Origin: DATKPA01 sp051955985 | Lineage (GTDB): Bacteria; Planctomycetota; Phycisphaerae; WQYP01 | NCBI GenBank assembly: GCA_051955985.1 | Contig: JBQCGD010000101.1 | Span: 62,001-126,000, forward strand | DNA: 64,000 bases | Direction of reading: 5' to 3' | Part shown: positions 1-9,999 of the stretch, piece after piece | Numbering within the stretch: the stretch's first letter is position 1 | Layout: the number at the start of each line of letters is the position of its first letter | Position numbers and translations under genes: made by a program | The notes under the pieces: generated by a model | What the model was told of the DNA's origin: nothing | The model's input: only the letters and a program-made list of their open reading frames with translations | Databases searched by the model: none

Positions 1-3000
1 GAGTCGAATGGATTCGGGGCGCCTTTTGGACAAACCCGAAGCTGGGTCGGCGACGATCAGTATGGATTGCCATATTCAAATGGGAACGGTTGGGCGAGTG
101 CCACTGTTCCCTCGTTGGTCCAAATGAACGGATCGGATAGCGTCGGCGTAATCATCTCCGCATCTGACATTCGGCAATTCAATAATGTCAGCGGAAGCTA
201 CGTCGCGGCTTCATCTATCCAGGATTCTCTGGTGGATTCAAGCGGCTTTTACACGTTCACCACGTCCGCCGGCGACGTGATCAAATTTTATGATTTCAGT
301 GGATCGACACCCGCAGGCCGCGCTGGAAGCTTCTACAGCATGACGACAGCGGGCGGGGCTTACACGTATGTTTACAACTGGACAACCGGCGGGAAAATTC
401 AGGAAATCCGGCGACAGGACACTTCTTCTTCCGATCAAGAATCGTGGGTGTACACCTATCTTCCCGATTCCGATCTCAACCCGGGGCTGATTTCCAATAT
501 CCTTCTGCGTCGAATGGGCATGTCTGGTTGGCAGAACGTCCAGCAAGTCGCATACGGATACTACGATGGTTCGGATTCGTCCAACGGCAATTTGGGGGAC
601 CTTCGCACAGCGACTATTGAAGACGCAAACGGAAATGCCATTGATACCACCTATTACCGCTATTACACCTCAGATAGCAGCACAGGGTACACAAACGCGT
701 TGAAATTCATCGTCAATTCGCAAGGCTTTGCAAGACTTGCGGACCCCTTCAACGCCTCGGACAGCACGCTCGCTCAGTACGCAGCTCAATATTTTGAATA
801 TGATTCTCAGCATCGTGTTTCAAAGCATGTAGTTCAGGGTATGGGAAGCTCCGCCAGCGGGGGCGATGGCACTTACACTTACAGTTACTCGCTTAGCAAT
901 AACACGATTGGAACCAATTCATGGACATTCAGCACAACGGAAAATCTTCCAAACGGTAGTCAGAATATTGTGTATGCAAATTACCTTGGCGAAGTGATGC
1001 TCAAGGTGCTTGTTGATGCCAGCGACCCGGTAAATCCAAGCCTGAACGGAATGCAGTGGATTACGTTCTGGGAGTACGATTCCGCTGGGCGCGAGATTCT
1101 GATGGCGACCCCGTCCGCCGTTACCGGGTACGACCCCTCGAAGGCAGACCTACTTAACAAGGTGGGCGGTAATTATACCTATCTGTCTGATCATTCGGGA
1201 TTGATTCAAACGACGGATTATTACTCAAACACCACGGCCTCCGATCTTTCGGGTGGAAGCGCCCTCGGTTATTGGGAGGATCATGCCCAACAGCAGGGCG
1301 AATTGGGGACACTCACGATCATCGACAAGCAGGACTATATTTCGCGCACCGTCGGAAGCAACCAAGTCTTCGCTGTTAACAGCTACACAAGTTATAGCGG
1401 AAGCGGGGGACTTGGCGCGCGGACGACAACCTATGACTATTCGTGGTATCCCTCTTCGCTTCAGATGCAACAGAAGACGGCTCACTTACCGGTGGTTTCA
1501 ACGTCGCAGAACGGCCCCGGCAGCCTCATTGCCGATTCGACCATCACGGTTTACGACAAATATGGCCGGGCAATCTGGAATGAGGATCCGAACGGCTATT
1601 TAAGCTATACCGCGTATGACGACGGGACCGGCGCAGTAACGATGAGTGTTACAGACGCTGATCCAAGTGCGATATCATCAGCACCTGTGGCTGCCCCTTC
1701 GCGCGCGGCTAACAATCAGACGCTCGCTTCGCCCAACCCATCCATCACTATCTTTGCGGTCGACGGCTTGGGACGAACGACGAAAACCACTGACCCGAAC
1801 GGAAACGTCACGTATGTAGTCTATGACGATGTCGATCACGAAATCCGTACCTACGCGGGTTGGAATTCTGCTACAAATCAACCGTCCTTACCAGTCTCTG
1901 TTGTGCGTTTGGATTGGGCCGATGGGTACACAGAAACCCTCACCTATACGTGGTCAGGGGCGGGCGGATTGCCGGTTGACGCCGATGGAAACCCCACGGG
2001 CTCAGAAGCGTTGACGGATAGCAACATCACGTTGCTGTCGCTCGGGCGTATCCGCATAAACGCGGCCGGCCAACAGATTTCGAACGACGTGTATTTTAAT
2101 GTGAATGGTCTGACCTACGCGAACGCTTCTCTCGGGACACTTAACGTCAACTACTACGAAACCCAATACGCCTATGACACCAGCGGAAATCAGTATTTTG
2201 TAAAGGATCCCACCGGCACCATTACCGATACGCTTTTCGACGCCCTTGGGCGAGTAACGGCAACATATGTCGGAACAAATGATGGCACCAACGACGGCAA
2301 CGCCTTCAATGGCCACAACGCCAACACCACGACGAACAATATGGTGCTGATCCAGTCGGAGACGTATGACGGCGGCGACGTTGGGGATGGAGATGTCACT
2401 GAAGTCACGGTGTCTCCAAATTCCTCGTCTGCCGATGCGAGAATCACGATCAACGACTACGACTGGCGTGATAGTCTCACGTCGACAGGTGAAGGTGCTC
2501 TGGCGAACGGAACGCTGGGCACGATAAATGCTGGGTCACACCCGCTTACCATATACGTTCGCGATAACCTGGGGGAGGTCACAGCCAAATACATTTTCGA
2601 CGGCACAGGCCTGAGCATGTCAGACGCAGATGGCGATGGTTTACCGGATGTATTGCCCTCTGATTTGGGTTCGCCGGGGGAAACGATCTCCGGACTCATC
2701 GCATTTAGTACTACGAATGTCGACGACCAGGGGCGGCCTTATCGCAGTACGACGTACAGCGTCGATCCTGACACCGGCGCGATCTCCGCCACAGGCATCG
2801 TCAGCGATACTTGGTACGACTTAAATGGAAACGTTATCGAAACGCACACTTCTGGCGGTGTGTTTTCAAAGACCAGCTATGACGGGCACGGTCGGCCGAC
2901 GATCAACTATGCTACCGACGGCGGGACGCTCAAGCTTGGATCGGCCGATATGAGTTGGTCCGCCGCAAACAGTGTCGTTAACGACGTCGTCCTCACCCAG

Positions 3001-6000
3001 ACGGAGAACAGTTACGATGCCAATGGGAATGTGATCGAGACGATCACTCGTGATCGCTATCACAACGATCAGTTTTACAATTCTCAATCCAGTCAATCCG
3101 AAGTCACCGGAGCGCTTGGTGGTCCCGCATCTTCGTCCGTTCCTCCAGATGGCCTGCCCTCGACGATTACCATCCCTGCCGCAAGTTCCCCGACCGGTTC
3201 GAACTTGACGCTCACGTGGACCTGGGACGTGTCGGAAACGGAGAGTAATGCCTGGGGAGGCGGTTATGCGAGCGATGTCTCGCTGCCCATGGATCAGTTG
3301 CCATCGACCGGTGCTGCGGTCTGGATCATTCCGCCTGAAACAGCGGCAAACACTTGGTTTTCTGGACAGTATTGGGCGTTTTACATCACAGATGCCGATG
3401 GAAACGTCCTCCAAGGCGAATATACCGATGTGAGTGCGAGTCCCATCAGCTTCAGCGGCGTCGTCAACGAATCCACGTACGGCTCGCCGGGGTCCACTTG
3501 GGACCACATGGAATCGGTGATTACGGGGATGAACGCAACCGCATATTCCCGGGTGAGCTATGTCTCTTACTACTACGATTCCCTCAATCGCCTTACTGAT
3601 ACTGTCAATGTTGGAGACAACGGGGGGTCGGCATATACGCGCCCCGCAACCGCCAATGACTCAGCCAACGCTCGGTCGAACACCACGCTTCGGACAACTA
3701 CGAACTACAATTCGGCTGGCTTTGTCGACAGCACAGTGGATCCTCGCGGATTGACCACCAAGTACTTTTACGACGCGCTCGGACGGAAAATCTACGTCGT
3801 TAATGCGTGGGACGGTACGTTTAACCCCTTCAACCCAGCAACGTTTTCTTTGCTGACCAATTCTGAGAATCAGACGACCCAATACACGTACGACGGCGAT
3901 GGGAATATCCGGACGATGACCGCGGTACTCCCCTCCGGGCAGGCTAGCCAGACCACCGTTTACAATTATGGTATCTCGACATCGCAGGGTTCTGATATTA
4001 ATTCGAATAACCGCCTGGCGAGCGTGATTTACGGGACGATTCTCTTCAACGCAACTGGACCCAGCGACACGATCACGATTAGCCGAACGAGCCTTGGAGG
4101 AGACACCGTTGAAATAACGGACGGTTCGCAGACGATCGACGTTCCGCTTTCACAGATTACGTCTATCACCATCAACGCCGGCGCCGGCAACGATGTCGTG
4201 ATCCTAGATCAAACGAACGGAAGCCTTCCGGTTGGCGGAATCATCTTGATGGGGACGGGGAACGAAACGCTCGAGTGCACCGGTGGCGGCACCTTCGCGC
4301 TCGCCTTCAATTATGACGAATTCGCCGCAAATTATACGGTCGACATCGTCTCCGGCACCGTCAGCTTTGTTGGACCGGCTCTTCCAGGCGTTGTGACTTA
4401 CACCTGCAACGCCGTTGGTGATACGACGAGCACCACCGATCAAAACGGGACCGTTCATCTTTACACTTACGATGTGTTGGGCCGCCAGATCGTGGATTGT
4501 GTGCTGAATTTTGGAAGCGGTATCGACACGACGATCAAGGCCGTGACCACCTCGTACAACAAGCAGGGGCTGGTCGATACGGTAAATAGTTACACCAGTG
4601 CATCCGTCTTTGACGCGGCCCATACGGCGAATTGGGTGAGGGACGTTTACAATGGCTTTGGGCAACTCACCCGCGAGTACCAGGAACACTCCAACGCCGC
4701 GCTCTCGAACTCCACGATGAGCGTTCAGTATTCATACAGCGACCCCTCTTCCGGCAGCCGGCTCACCCGTCTGACTTACCCGTCCGGCGAGACGATCAAC
4801 TATGATTACGGTACCGCTGGAGGCCTGAACGACGTAATCAGTCGATTGGAATCGCTGTCTGAGAACATTACCGGGGGAACGCGAACTCTAGAGACCTATC
4901 AATATTTGGGTCTCAATACGGTCGTCATCCGCGAGCAACCTCAGGCAAATTCGGAATTGACTTACGTCAGCACCACCGGCTCCGTCGGCGACGGCGGCGA
5001 TCAGTACACAGGCTTGGACCGCTTCGGTCGCGTGGTTGATCAGCGATGGATTAACCCAGTCAAAGGGACGACCATCGATGAATACACATACACGTATGAT
5101 CGCGACGGGACCGTCGTGACCAAGACGAATGTCTTGCAATCAGCCCTCACCGAAACCTACAGCTACGACGATTTGAATCAGCTCGCCAATGTGACTCGTG
5201 GCGGAGCTGCTTACCAGTCGTTTGCGTCGGACGCCCTTGGCAACATGAACTCGGTGACAACGGGAAATATTACCGTTAACAACATCTACAACAGCCAAAA
5301 CGAGCTTCAGACAGCCGGCTCTTCTACTTTGGGCTACGACCCCGACGGAAACACCACAATCGACGAAAACGGCAATCACTTGATTTACGATGCCTGGAAT
5401 CGCCTCGTCGAACTTCGGAACTCGGATGGAGATGTCGTTGAGACCTACACCTACGATGGGCTTGGACGAAGGGTTTCCGAAACTCCGGCGGACACCGGTG
5501 TGACCAACAACCTGTACTACTCGTCCCAATGGCAGGTCGTTGAAGAGGATGTGGGAAACAGCGGCCTTAATCTCCATGCCGACTATGTCTGGAGTCCAGG
5601 GTTTGTCGATGCCTTGATTATGCGGGATGAGCATCTCACGGGTTCCGCCGATGGGACCAACTTCAACTACAGCGATCGCACGTACGTCGTTCAGGATGCA
5701 AATTTCAACGTCACTGCGCTCATTGGGTACGTGCCCGAACAAGGGGACACCAACAATGACGCGGAGATCAACGATACTGATGTTTCCGTCGTGCTATCGC
5801 ACTTTGGAACCACCACGAGCGCCGGGGCCAGCGCTGGCGATGTCAACGGTGATGGGCACGTTGATTTAACAGACCTCAGCATCGTAGCCAACCAATATGG
5901 AACTACCTGGCAGGTTGAAGAGAGATTCGTGTACGACCCGTACGGTCGCTCGCAGGTGCTAACCTCGGCTTGGGGAAGCACCACTGATACACTTGCTTGG

Positions 6001-7104
6001 CAGTACATGTATCAGGGTGGGCGGTATGATTCGTTGACCGGTTTGTACGATTTCCGAAATCGAGAATACAGTCCAACACTGATGAGGTGGACGACGCAGG
6101 ACCCGGCTGGCTACGTCAATGGTGTCAACCGTTACCAGATGGAGCTTTCGTCGCCAATTGCCCATACGGATAGCCAAGGGCTATTTGTTCCTCAAGCGGT
6201 TGGCGCAGGCATCGGCGCAACAGTTGCCGTGGGCACCGTATTTGGTCACGATCTCATTTGCGGAAAGTGGAGTAGTTGGGAGACATATGCAGGGGCAGCG
6301 GTAGGGGGCGCTGTTGGTGGAGCCGCTGCGGCTTCTGGTGTTCCTCCTTGGGCTGCCGGTGCCGCAGCTGCCGCCGCGACAAATGCTACGACTCAGTTTC
6401 TGAACATAGAATTTGCTGACCAAAAATCGTTCGACTGGGGTGGCTTGGCGACTGCAACTGCGTTTGGCGCGGCAGGTGGATGGGCTGGTGAACTCGGCGG
6501 TAATGCTTTGGGTGAGGTATTTGGGGTTGAATCCAATGCTGCAGGAGGCGCTTGGGGCTCCACAGGCGAAACCGCTACCTCAGAAGCTGAGCAAAGTGCT
6601 CTAGCGGAAGGCTCGATGACGGCGCGAGCTCAGGAGTTTTCGCCTGAAGACTTGGCGTATACCCGGCAAGCTCTAGCCAATGACGGTGCCACGCTAACAA
6701 TCGGTCGCGCCCTCGATGAAACTGAATGGGGGCAACTCGCCGCAGGTGGCCAAGAGTACTCATTAATTCAGTCTAGTAACGGCTTCCAACTGACTGCGGG
6801 GAACGCAACGGAAGTAAGTGTCCCGCTACCTCTAAACGAAGCCACCGGCGAGGTTACGAACCCGGATCTTGTGTGGCTTGGTCATACCCACCCCGGCGGC
6901 ACGCCGTATCCTTCTCCAAATGACTTGGCAATTGCGTCAAACTATGAAGCCGGTACCGGTCAGTCGTTGTTCCGATTGTATCCCGCTGGCCGAGAGCCGT
7001 TGATGTTTGACACGCAGGGAAATGTGTACGACCTTCAAGGAAACTTTCAGCACTCCGTGACTTGGACCAACGGAAATCCAACGATCGGAGCGACCCCTCG
7101 GTAA
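1..7104 (+). CDS. RHS/YD-repeat polymorphic toxin with C-terminal JAMM-type domain (5' partial)
   Basis: The frame is open from base 1, so the N-terminus lies outside the window; a TTG at 67 is not a credible start. About 2367 residues are visible. YD/RHS repeats (YTYDGDGN, TYDGLGRRV, LFDALGRVT) run through most of the protein and end in the RHS core signature (DFRNREYSP, TTQDPAGY, about residues 2018-2040). A dockerin-like pair of Asp-rich loops (DTNNDAEIND and GDVNGDGHVD) lies near 1915-1970, and an RTX-like stretch interrupts the repeats at about 1342-1460. A Gly/Ala-rich linker (2063-2184) precedes the tip domain. The tip has His2295-x-His2297-x7-Ser2305-x2-Asp2308, the exact JAMM metalloprotease spacing seen in JAB-like toxin modules. 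Likely role: a contact-dependent toxin shell delivering a metallopeptidase. Toxicity is inferred from architecture. Confidence 0.9.
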   Translation, partial: ESNGFGAPFGQTRSWVGDDQYGLPYSNGNGWASATVPSLVQMNGSDSVGVIISASDIRQFNNVSGSYVAASSIQDSLVDSSGFYTFTTSAGDVIKFYDFSGSTPAGRAGSFYSMTTAGGAYTYVYNWTTGGKIQEIRRQDTSSSDQESWVYTYLPDSDLNPGLISNILLRRMGMSGWQNVQQVAYGYYDGSDSSNGNLGDLRTATIEDANGNAIDTTYYRYYTSDSSTGYTNALKFIVNSQGFARLADPFNASDSTLAQYAAQYFEYDSQHRVSKHVVQGMGSSASGGDGTYTYSYSLSNNTIGTNSWTFSTTENLPNGSQNIVYANYLGEVMLKVLVDASDPVNPSLNGMQWITFWEYDSAGREILMATPSAVTGYDPSKADLLNKVGGNYTYLSDHSGLIQTTDYYSNTTASDLSGGSALGYWEDHAQQQGELGTLTIIDKQDYISRTVGSNQVFAVNSYTSYSGSGGLGARTTTYDYSWYPSSLQMQQKTAHLPVVSTSQNGPGSLIADSTITVYDKYGRAIWNEDPNGYLSYTAYDDGTGAVTMSVTDADPSAISSAPVAAPSRAANNQTLASPNPSITIFAVDGLGRTTKTTDPNGNVTYVVYDDVDHEIRTYAGWNSATNQPSLPVSVVRLDWADGYTETLTYTWSGAGGLPVDADGNPTGSEALTDSNITLLSLGRIRINAAGQQISNDVYFNVNGLTYANASLGTLNVNYYETQYAYDTSGNQYFVKDPTGTITDTLFDALGRVTATYVGTNDGTNDGNAFNGHNANTTTNNMVLIQSETYDGGDVGDGDVTEVTVSPNSSSADARITINDYDWRDSLTSTGEGALANGTLGTINAGSHPLTIYVRDNLGEVTAKYIFDGTGLSMSDADGDGLPDVLPSDLGSPGETISGLIAFSTTNVDDQGRPYRSTTYSVDPDTGAISATGIVSDTWYDLNGNVIETHTSGGVFSKTSYDGHGRPTINYATDGGTLKLGSADMSWSAANSVVNDVVLTQTENSYDANGNVIETITRDRYHNDQFYNSQSSQSEVTGALGGPASSSVPPDGLPSTITIPAASSPTGSNLTLTWTWDVSETESNAWGGGYASDVSLPMDQLPSTGAAVWIIPPETAANTWFSGQYWAFYITDADGNVLQGEYTDVSASPISFSGVVNESTYGSPGSTWDHMESVITGMNATAYSRVSYVSYYYDSLNRLTDTVNVGDNGGSAYTRPATANDSANARSNTTLRTTTNYNSAGFVDSTVDPRGLTTKYFYDALGRKIYVVNAWDGTFNPFNPATFSLLTNSENQTTQYTYDGDGNIRTMTAVLPSGQASQTTVYNYGISTSQGSDINSNNRLASVIYGTILFNATGPSDTITISRTSLGGDTVEITDGSQTIDVPLSQITSITINAGAGNDVVILDQTNGSLPVGGIILMGTGNETLECTGGGTFALAFNYDEFAANYTVDIVSGTVSFVGPALPGVVTYTCNAVGDTTSTTDQNGTVHLYTYDVLGRQIVDCVLNFGSGIDTTIKAVTTSYNKQGLVDTVNSYTSASVFDAAHTANWVRDVYNGFGQLTREYQEHSNAALSNSTMSVQYSYSDPSSGSRLTRLTYPSGETINYDYGTAGGLNDVISRLESLSENITGGTRTLETYQYLGLNTVVIREQPQANSELTYVSTTGSVGDGGDQYTGLDRFGRVVDQRWINPVKGTTIDEYTYTYDRDGTVVTKTNVLQSALTETYSYDDLNQLANVTRGGAAYQSFASDALGNMNSVTTGNITVNNIYNSQNELQTAGSSTLGYDPDGNTTIDENGNHLIYDAWNRLVELRNSDGDVVETYTYDGLGRRVSETPADTGVTNNLYYSSQWQVVEEDVGNSGLNLHADYVWSPGFVDALIMRDEHLTGSADGTNFNYSDRTYVVQDANFNVTALIGYVPEQGDTNNDAEINDTDVSVVLSHFGTTTSAGASAGDVNGDGHVDLTDLSIVANQYGTTWQVEERFVYDPYGRSQVLTSAWGSTTDTLAWQYMYQGGRYDSLTGLYDFRNREYSPTLMRWTTQDPAGYVNGVNRYQMELSSPIAHTDSQGLFVPQAVGAGIGATVAVGTVFGHDLICGKWSSWETYAGAAVGGAVGGAAAASGVPPWAAGAAAAAATNATTQFLNIEFADQKSFDWGGLATATAFGAAGGWAGELGGNALGEVFGVESNAAGGAWGSTGETATSEAEQSALAEGSMTARAQEFSPEDLAYTRQALANDGATLTIGRALDETEWGQLAAGGQEYSLIQSSNGFQLTAGNATEVSVPLPLNEATGEVTNPDLVWLGHTHPGGTPYPSPNDLAIASNYEAGTGQSLFRLYPAGREPLMFDTQGNVYDLQGNFQHSVTWTNGNPTIGATPR

Positions 7105-7259
7105 GATAGATGCATAAGCGATTTGTCGGACTTCCGTGCGACAGCCAGCGGCCATTCTTGATCACTCAGTAGGGTATAATCGTCATTCGTGAAGTTTTTG
7201 ATTTTCGAACCGATTTCGATACGCTAGTTTTAGTCCGTTCGTCAACGAGAGGGTTAAAG

Positions 7260-7508
7260 ATGCGCTGGGAACAATTAAGCATGCAAGAGCAGCGCCGATA
7301 TTCACGAATGTGGGAAGAAGAGCTCGAACATTGGGTTATTGTTCTCAAAGATCCACCCGCTGCTGTTAACGACACCGAGTCTTTCCTCATTGTCAACACG
7401 GTCGACAACTCAGCCCTTTTGATCGAAGATTGGGAATTATCAAATGCCGTTAGGGAGCAAATGCAACTGCATGGGATCCGCGTCTTGGATCGAAGAACGC
7501 GAAAATAG
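7260..7508 (+). CDS. small protein, candidate immunity partner of the RHS toxin
   Basis: An 82-residue acidic/aromatic protein starting MRWEQLSMQEQ, 155 bases after the RHS stop and in the same direction. A purine-rich GAGAGGG sits about 8 bases before the ATG and supports this start. There is no signal peptide or membrane segment. I recognise no family. Immunity genes of RHS and other polymorphic toxins are usually small cytosolic proteins placed directly after the toxin gene, and this is the only ORF in that position. The role is inferred from position alone; it could also be an unrelated hypothetical protein. Confidence 0.55.
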   Translation: MRWEQLSMQEQRRYSRMWEEELEHWVIVLKDPPAAVNDTESFLIVNTVDNSALLIEDWELSNAVREQMQLHGIRVLDRRTRK

Positions 7509-7665
7509 TTTCGATTGCGCACGCCCGCACGGTTCACGTCGCGATTACCGAACGCCCATTTTGAAATGGGTCTTGAGCGGCAGTTCTGAAATGGTTGGCC
7601 TGCGGCGAAGTCGCTCTATTCGCACAATATCCGTTATGTTTAGTCTGAAATTCGCTTCACAGGCA

Positions 7666-8940
7666 TTAGATTTTCAGCCACCAAATTAGCGTTACGGAAG
7701 CAATACCGGCAAGGGCGATGGCGAAAGTGGCAATCGTCAGATCGGATGTGAGACGTTTAGAATGGGTTTGTTGGTAGACAATTGGAAGATTCACAAGAGA
7801 ACTTGCAACCGATGTAAGAACTGTGGCGATTCCTGCCATGGTGGGATCGAGTTTTCCCGTGACCACCAAAGTGGCGGCGGAGGCGGTTGTGCTGGCGCTG
7901 CTGACGAGACCACCGAGAATACTCACTACCAGAAACCCTACGCCTCCGAAGAATCGCTGCGCCAACGTGCCAATGCAAGCAATGAGCAGAAAAAGACCAC
8001 TGAACTTGACCACCCGGCGGAACGAGACCGGCGAGGATAGCTGGAGGGGCGCTGTCGAAGATGCCCGCTGCCGACCATCCCGAAGCCATGAAAAAAGTGC
8101 TGCCAGCGCTGCCATAAGACCGAGAGGACCGCTCGCCGAAGCAAGCGCTGCAGGGGCAAATATTCCCAGCAAGACGCCGTTGCGAATCACCATCGCAACA
8201 TTGGTCAAAAGAAGGATGGCGCTGGCGCGGCGCGATTCCGCCTCTCGTCCTTTGAACATCGAAGCAAGTTCTGCCACTGCCGCAGTAGAATTCACGAGGC
8301 CGCCGAGAAGGGCCGCGTAAAGCAAACCGCGATTGCCATATAGGCGAAGCAGTACATAGTTGACAAAACCAATGCCCGCGATGACCACAACGGTGATCCA
8401 GTATTGCCGTGGATTGAGAACCTGCCATTGATCAACAAAACGGTCGGGAAGAAGCGGATAGACGACGACACTTAAAAGGCCAAGCAAAACCGCGGAGCGG
8501 ATCTCTTCGGGACGAAGCGCGCCGGCGAATCGTTCCAACTCCAGCTTCCAAGCAAGCAGCAACATCACAATGATGGCTGCGGTCGAAGCGGTGAAATAGT
8601 GCCCAAGACCAACCAGCGCCCCCAGGAAAAGAACTACCACCAAGCACATCGAAGTGGTCAGTTCCAGAGATCGGTCTTTGAGAAGACTGTGAATATTAAG
8701 AAGGGTGACGAACAGAAGAACAGCAACCAATGCGCCAAGTACGAATTCAGGGGAAAGCAAACTGGTCAGCATGCCCAGAAGGCCGGCTGTGGCAAAGGTG
8801 CGCACGCCAATTTCTTTGCGCGCCCACTCCCGCTCCAATCCCACCAAGAGGCCGATGCCGGTTGAAAGAGCAGACTTGAAAGCGATTACTTGGTAGGCGA
8901 AGGGCTCAGAAGAAAATGGCTCTGTGGTTACCACGGTCAT
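7666..8940 (-). CDS. MgtC/DUF4010 family integral membrane protein
   Basis: A 424-residue polytopic membrane protein. The N-terminal ~140 residues match the MgtC/SapB fold (GIGLLVGLEREWARKE, then GVRTFATAGLLGML), and the rest is a hydrophobic DUF4010-type region with about 8-9 predicted helices. This fused MgtC-DUF4010 architecture is common in bacteria and its transport role is not established; MgtC itself modulates adaptation to low magnesium and P-type ATPase activity. The ATG has a GAGGAAG Shine-Dalgarno a few bases upstream. A ~200-base gap separates it from the leftward fluoride operon, so it is probably its own unit. The proximity is suggestive because fluoride acts through Mg-F complexes, but no riboswitch is seen upstream of it. 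Confidence 0.8.
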   Translation of the reverse strand: MTVVTTEPFSSEPFAYQVIAFKSALSTGIGLLVGLEREWARKEIGVRTFATAGLLGMLTSLLSPEFVLGALVAVLLFVTLLNIHSLLKDRSLELTTSMCLVVVLFLGALVGLGHYFTASTAAIIVMLLLAWKLELERFAGALRPEEIRSAVLLGLLSVVVYPLLPDRFVDQWQVLNPRQYWITVVVIAGIGFVNYVLLRLYGNRGLLYAALLGGLVNSTAAVAELASMFKGREAESRRASAILLLTNVAMVIRNGVLLGIFAPAALASASGPLGLMAALAALFSWLRDGRQRASSTAPLQLSSPVSFRRVVKFSGLFLLIACIGTLAQRFFGGVGFLVVSILGGLVSSASTTASAATLVVTGKLDPTMAGIATVLTSVASSLVNLPIVYQQTHSKRLTSDLTIATFAIALAGIASVTLIWWLKI

Positions 8941-9143
8941 TGCTTCCTCTTTTGCGATTTTCGTCCAAAGACCACGGCGTCAAACGCCTACGCAAGCGAT
9001 CTTTTGTTAAGATATGGTTAAGATTTGGCAGGTCAAGCGTTTGCCAGCATCTATCGTTAAAAGACATCGCAATTCTATGACCCCAACTTGGGAATTTAAC
9101 CGGCTGGAGTGCCGCATGCCTATGGAACGAATTGCTGGTGTTC

Positions 9144-9992
9144 CTATTGAAATAACCGAAGTGCTTCCTCTACTGCATCCGCCGCGGAGCGAGGCACGAG
9201 GATCTCCACTGTCTCTCCACCGTGACTCGCATGCATTTCCAAATGCAACACACTAAAGCGAGCATGTGACTCCACATACGCGCGCGCGAGGCGCGATCGC
9301 GGATAGTATGTGGCGATAATGCCGTACTTTTCGGAGCCGGATACCTGAGACCACGTTCGATCTTCCGATAGCAGTAATATCTCCTGCTTCGTTATCAAGA
9401 GGGCCGCGGCCGGCGACAATTCGCGGCGGTACCCACTTGTCAGCGCCGGCCAAGTGACGCCCGATTGAATATGTCGTCCGCCCAACAAGTGGTTCGCGGC
9501 AGCGTGACGAAATTTCAGCGGCCAGTTGCCAAGCCGCTCAAATACCAGCGCCATGTCCTGCGCATGTATCGGAACATTCTCGATGGCGCCTACAAGACGT
9601 TCGATGGCTTCTTTGTATCGCCGCTCGTCGACATTGTCGAATTCCATCGTGGCCGCATGGGTAGCGCCGGTCGAGGCATAATCAATGCGGATTTGACCAT
9701 AGAGCAATATCGACGTGCGCTCCACGAGGACTGTCTCGGCATATTTGGCCGATACCGCCGAAATGGGCGCCTCGCCATGCTTTCGCAAGAGCAACCATTG
9801 ATCGTCGCTCAAGGCCAGCACGAATGCCGGCCATTGGGTGCCTGCTGTGACGAACTCCGCGGAGTAGGCCAGAAAGTGGATCGCCGCATCCGTCGGCAAC
9901 GCGCGTTGCAATTCATCCTGAAATGAGCCGGGAATCGTTTGTAGCGGCGAGCCATGGCTATGGGGCGGAATGTCATAACGCATATCCTGCAA
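9144..9992 (-). CDS. unknown protein with an internally duplicated domain (PH-like appearance)
   Basis: 282 residues, no signal peptide or membrane helix. Two halves (about 45-135 and 190-280) share an order of features: a hydrophobic strand pair ending in LLL (DQWLLLRKHG and KQEILLLSED), a KYAETV/KYGIIA strand, a positively charged segment, and a closing helix (YKEAIERLVGA and DAVEEALRLF). This strand-rich pattern with a C-terminal helix resembles bacterial PH-like domains, but I cannot name a family. It is the last gene of the leftward fluoride-riboswitch operon, starting 7 bases after the second MutS-like gene stops, so it is almost certainly co-translated with it. A helper or localisation subunit for those ATPases is possible but unsupported. 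Confidence 0.65.
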   Translation of the reverse strand: MQDMRYDIPPHSHGSPLQTIPGSFQDELQRALPTDAAIHFLAYSAEFVTAGTQWPAFVLALSDDQWLLLRKHGEAPISAVSAKYAETVLVERTSILLYGQIRIDYASTGATHAATMEFDNVDERRYKEAIERLVGAIENVPIHAQDMALVFERLGNWPLKFRHAAANHLLGGRHIQSGVTWPALTSGYRRELSPAAALLITKQEILLLSEDRTWSQVSGSEKYGIIATYYPRSRLARAYVESHARFSVLHLEMHASHGGETVEILVPRSAADAVEEALRLFQ

Positions 9993-9999
9993 CTCCTTT

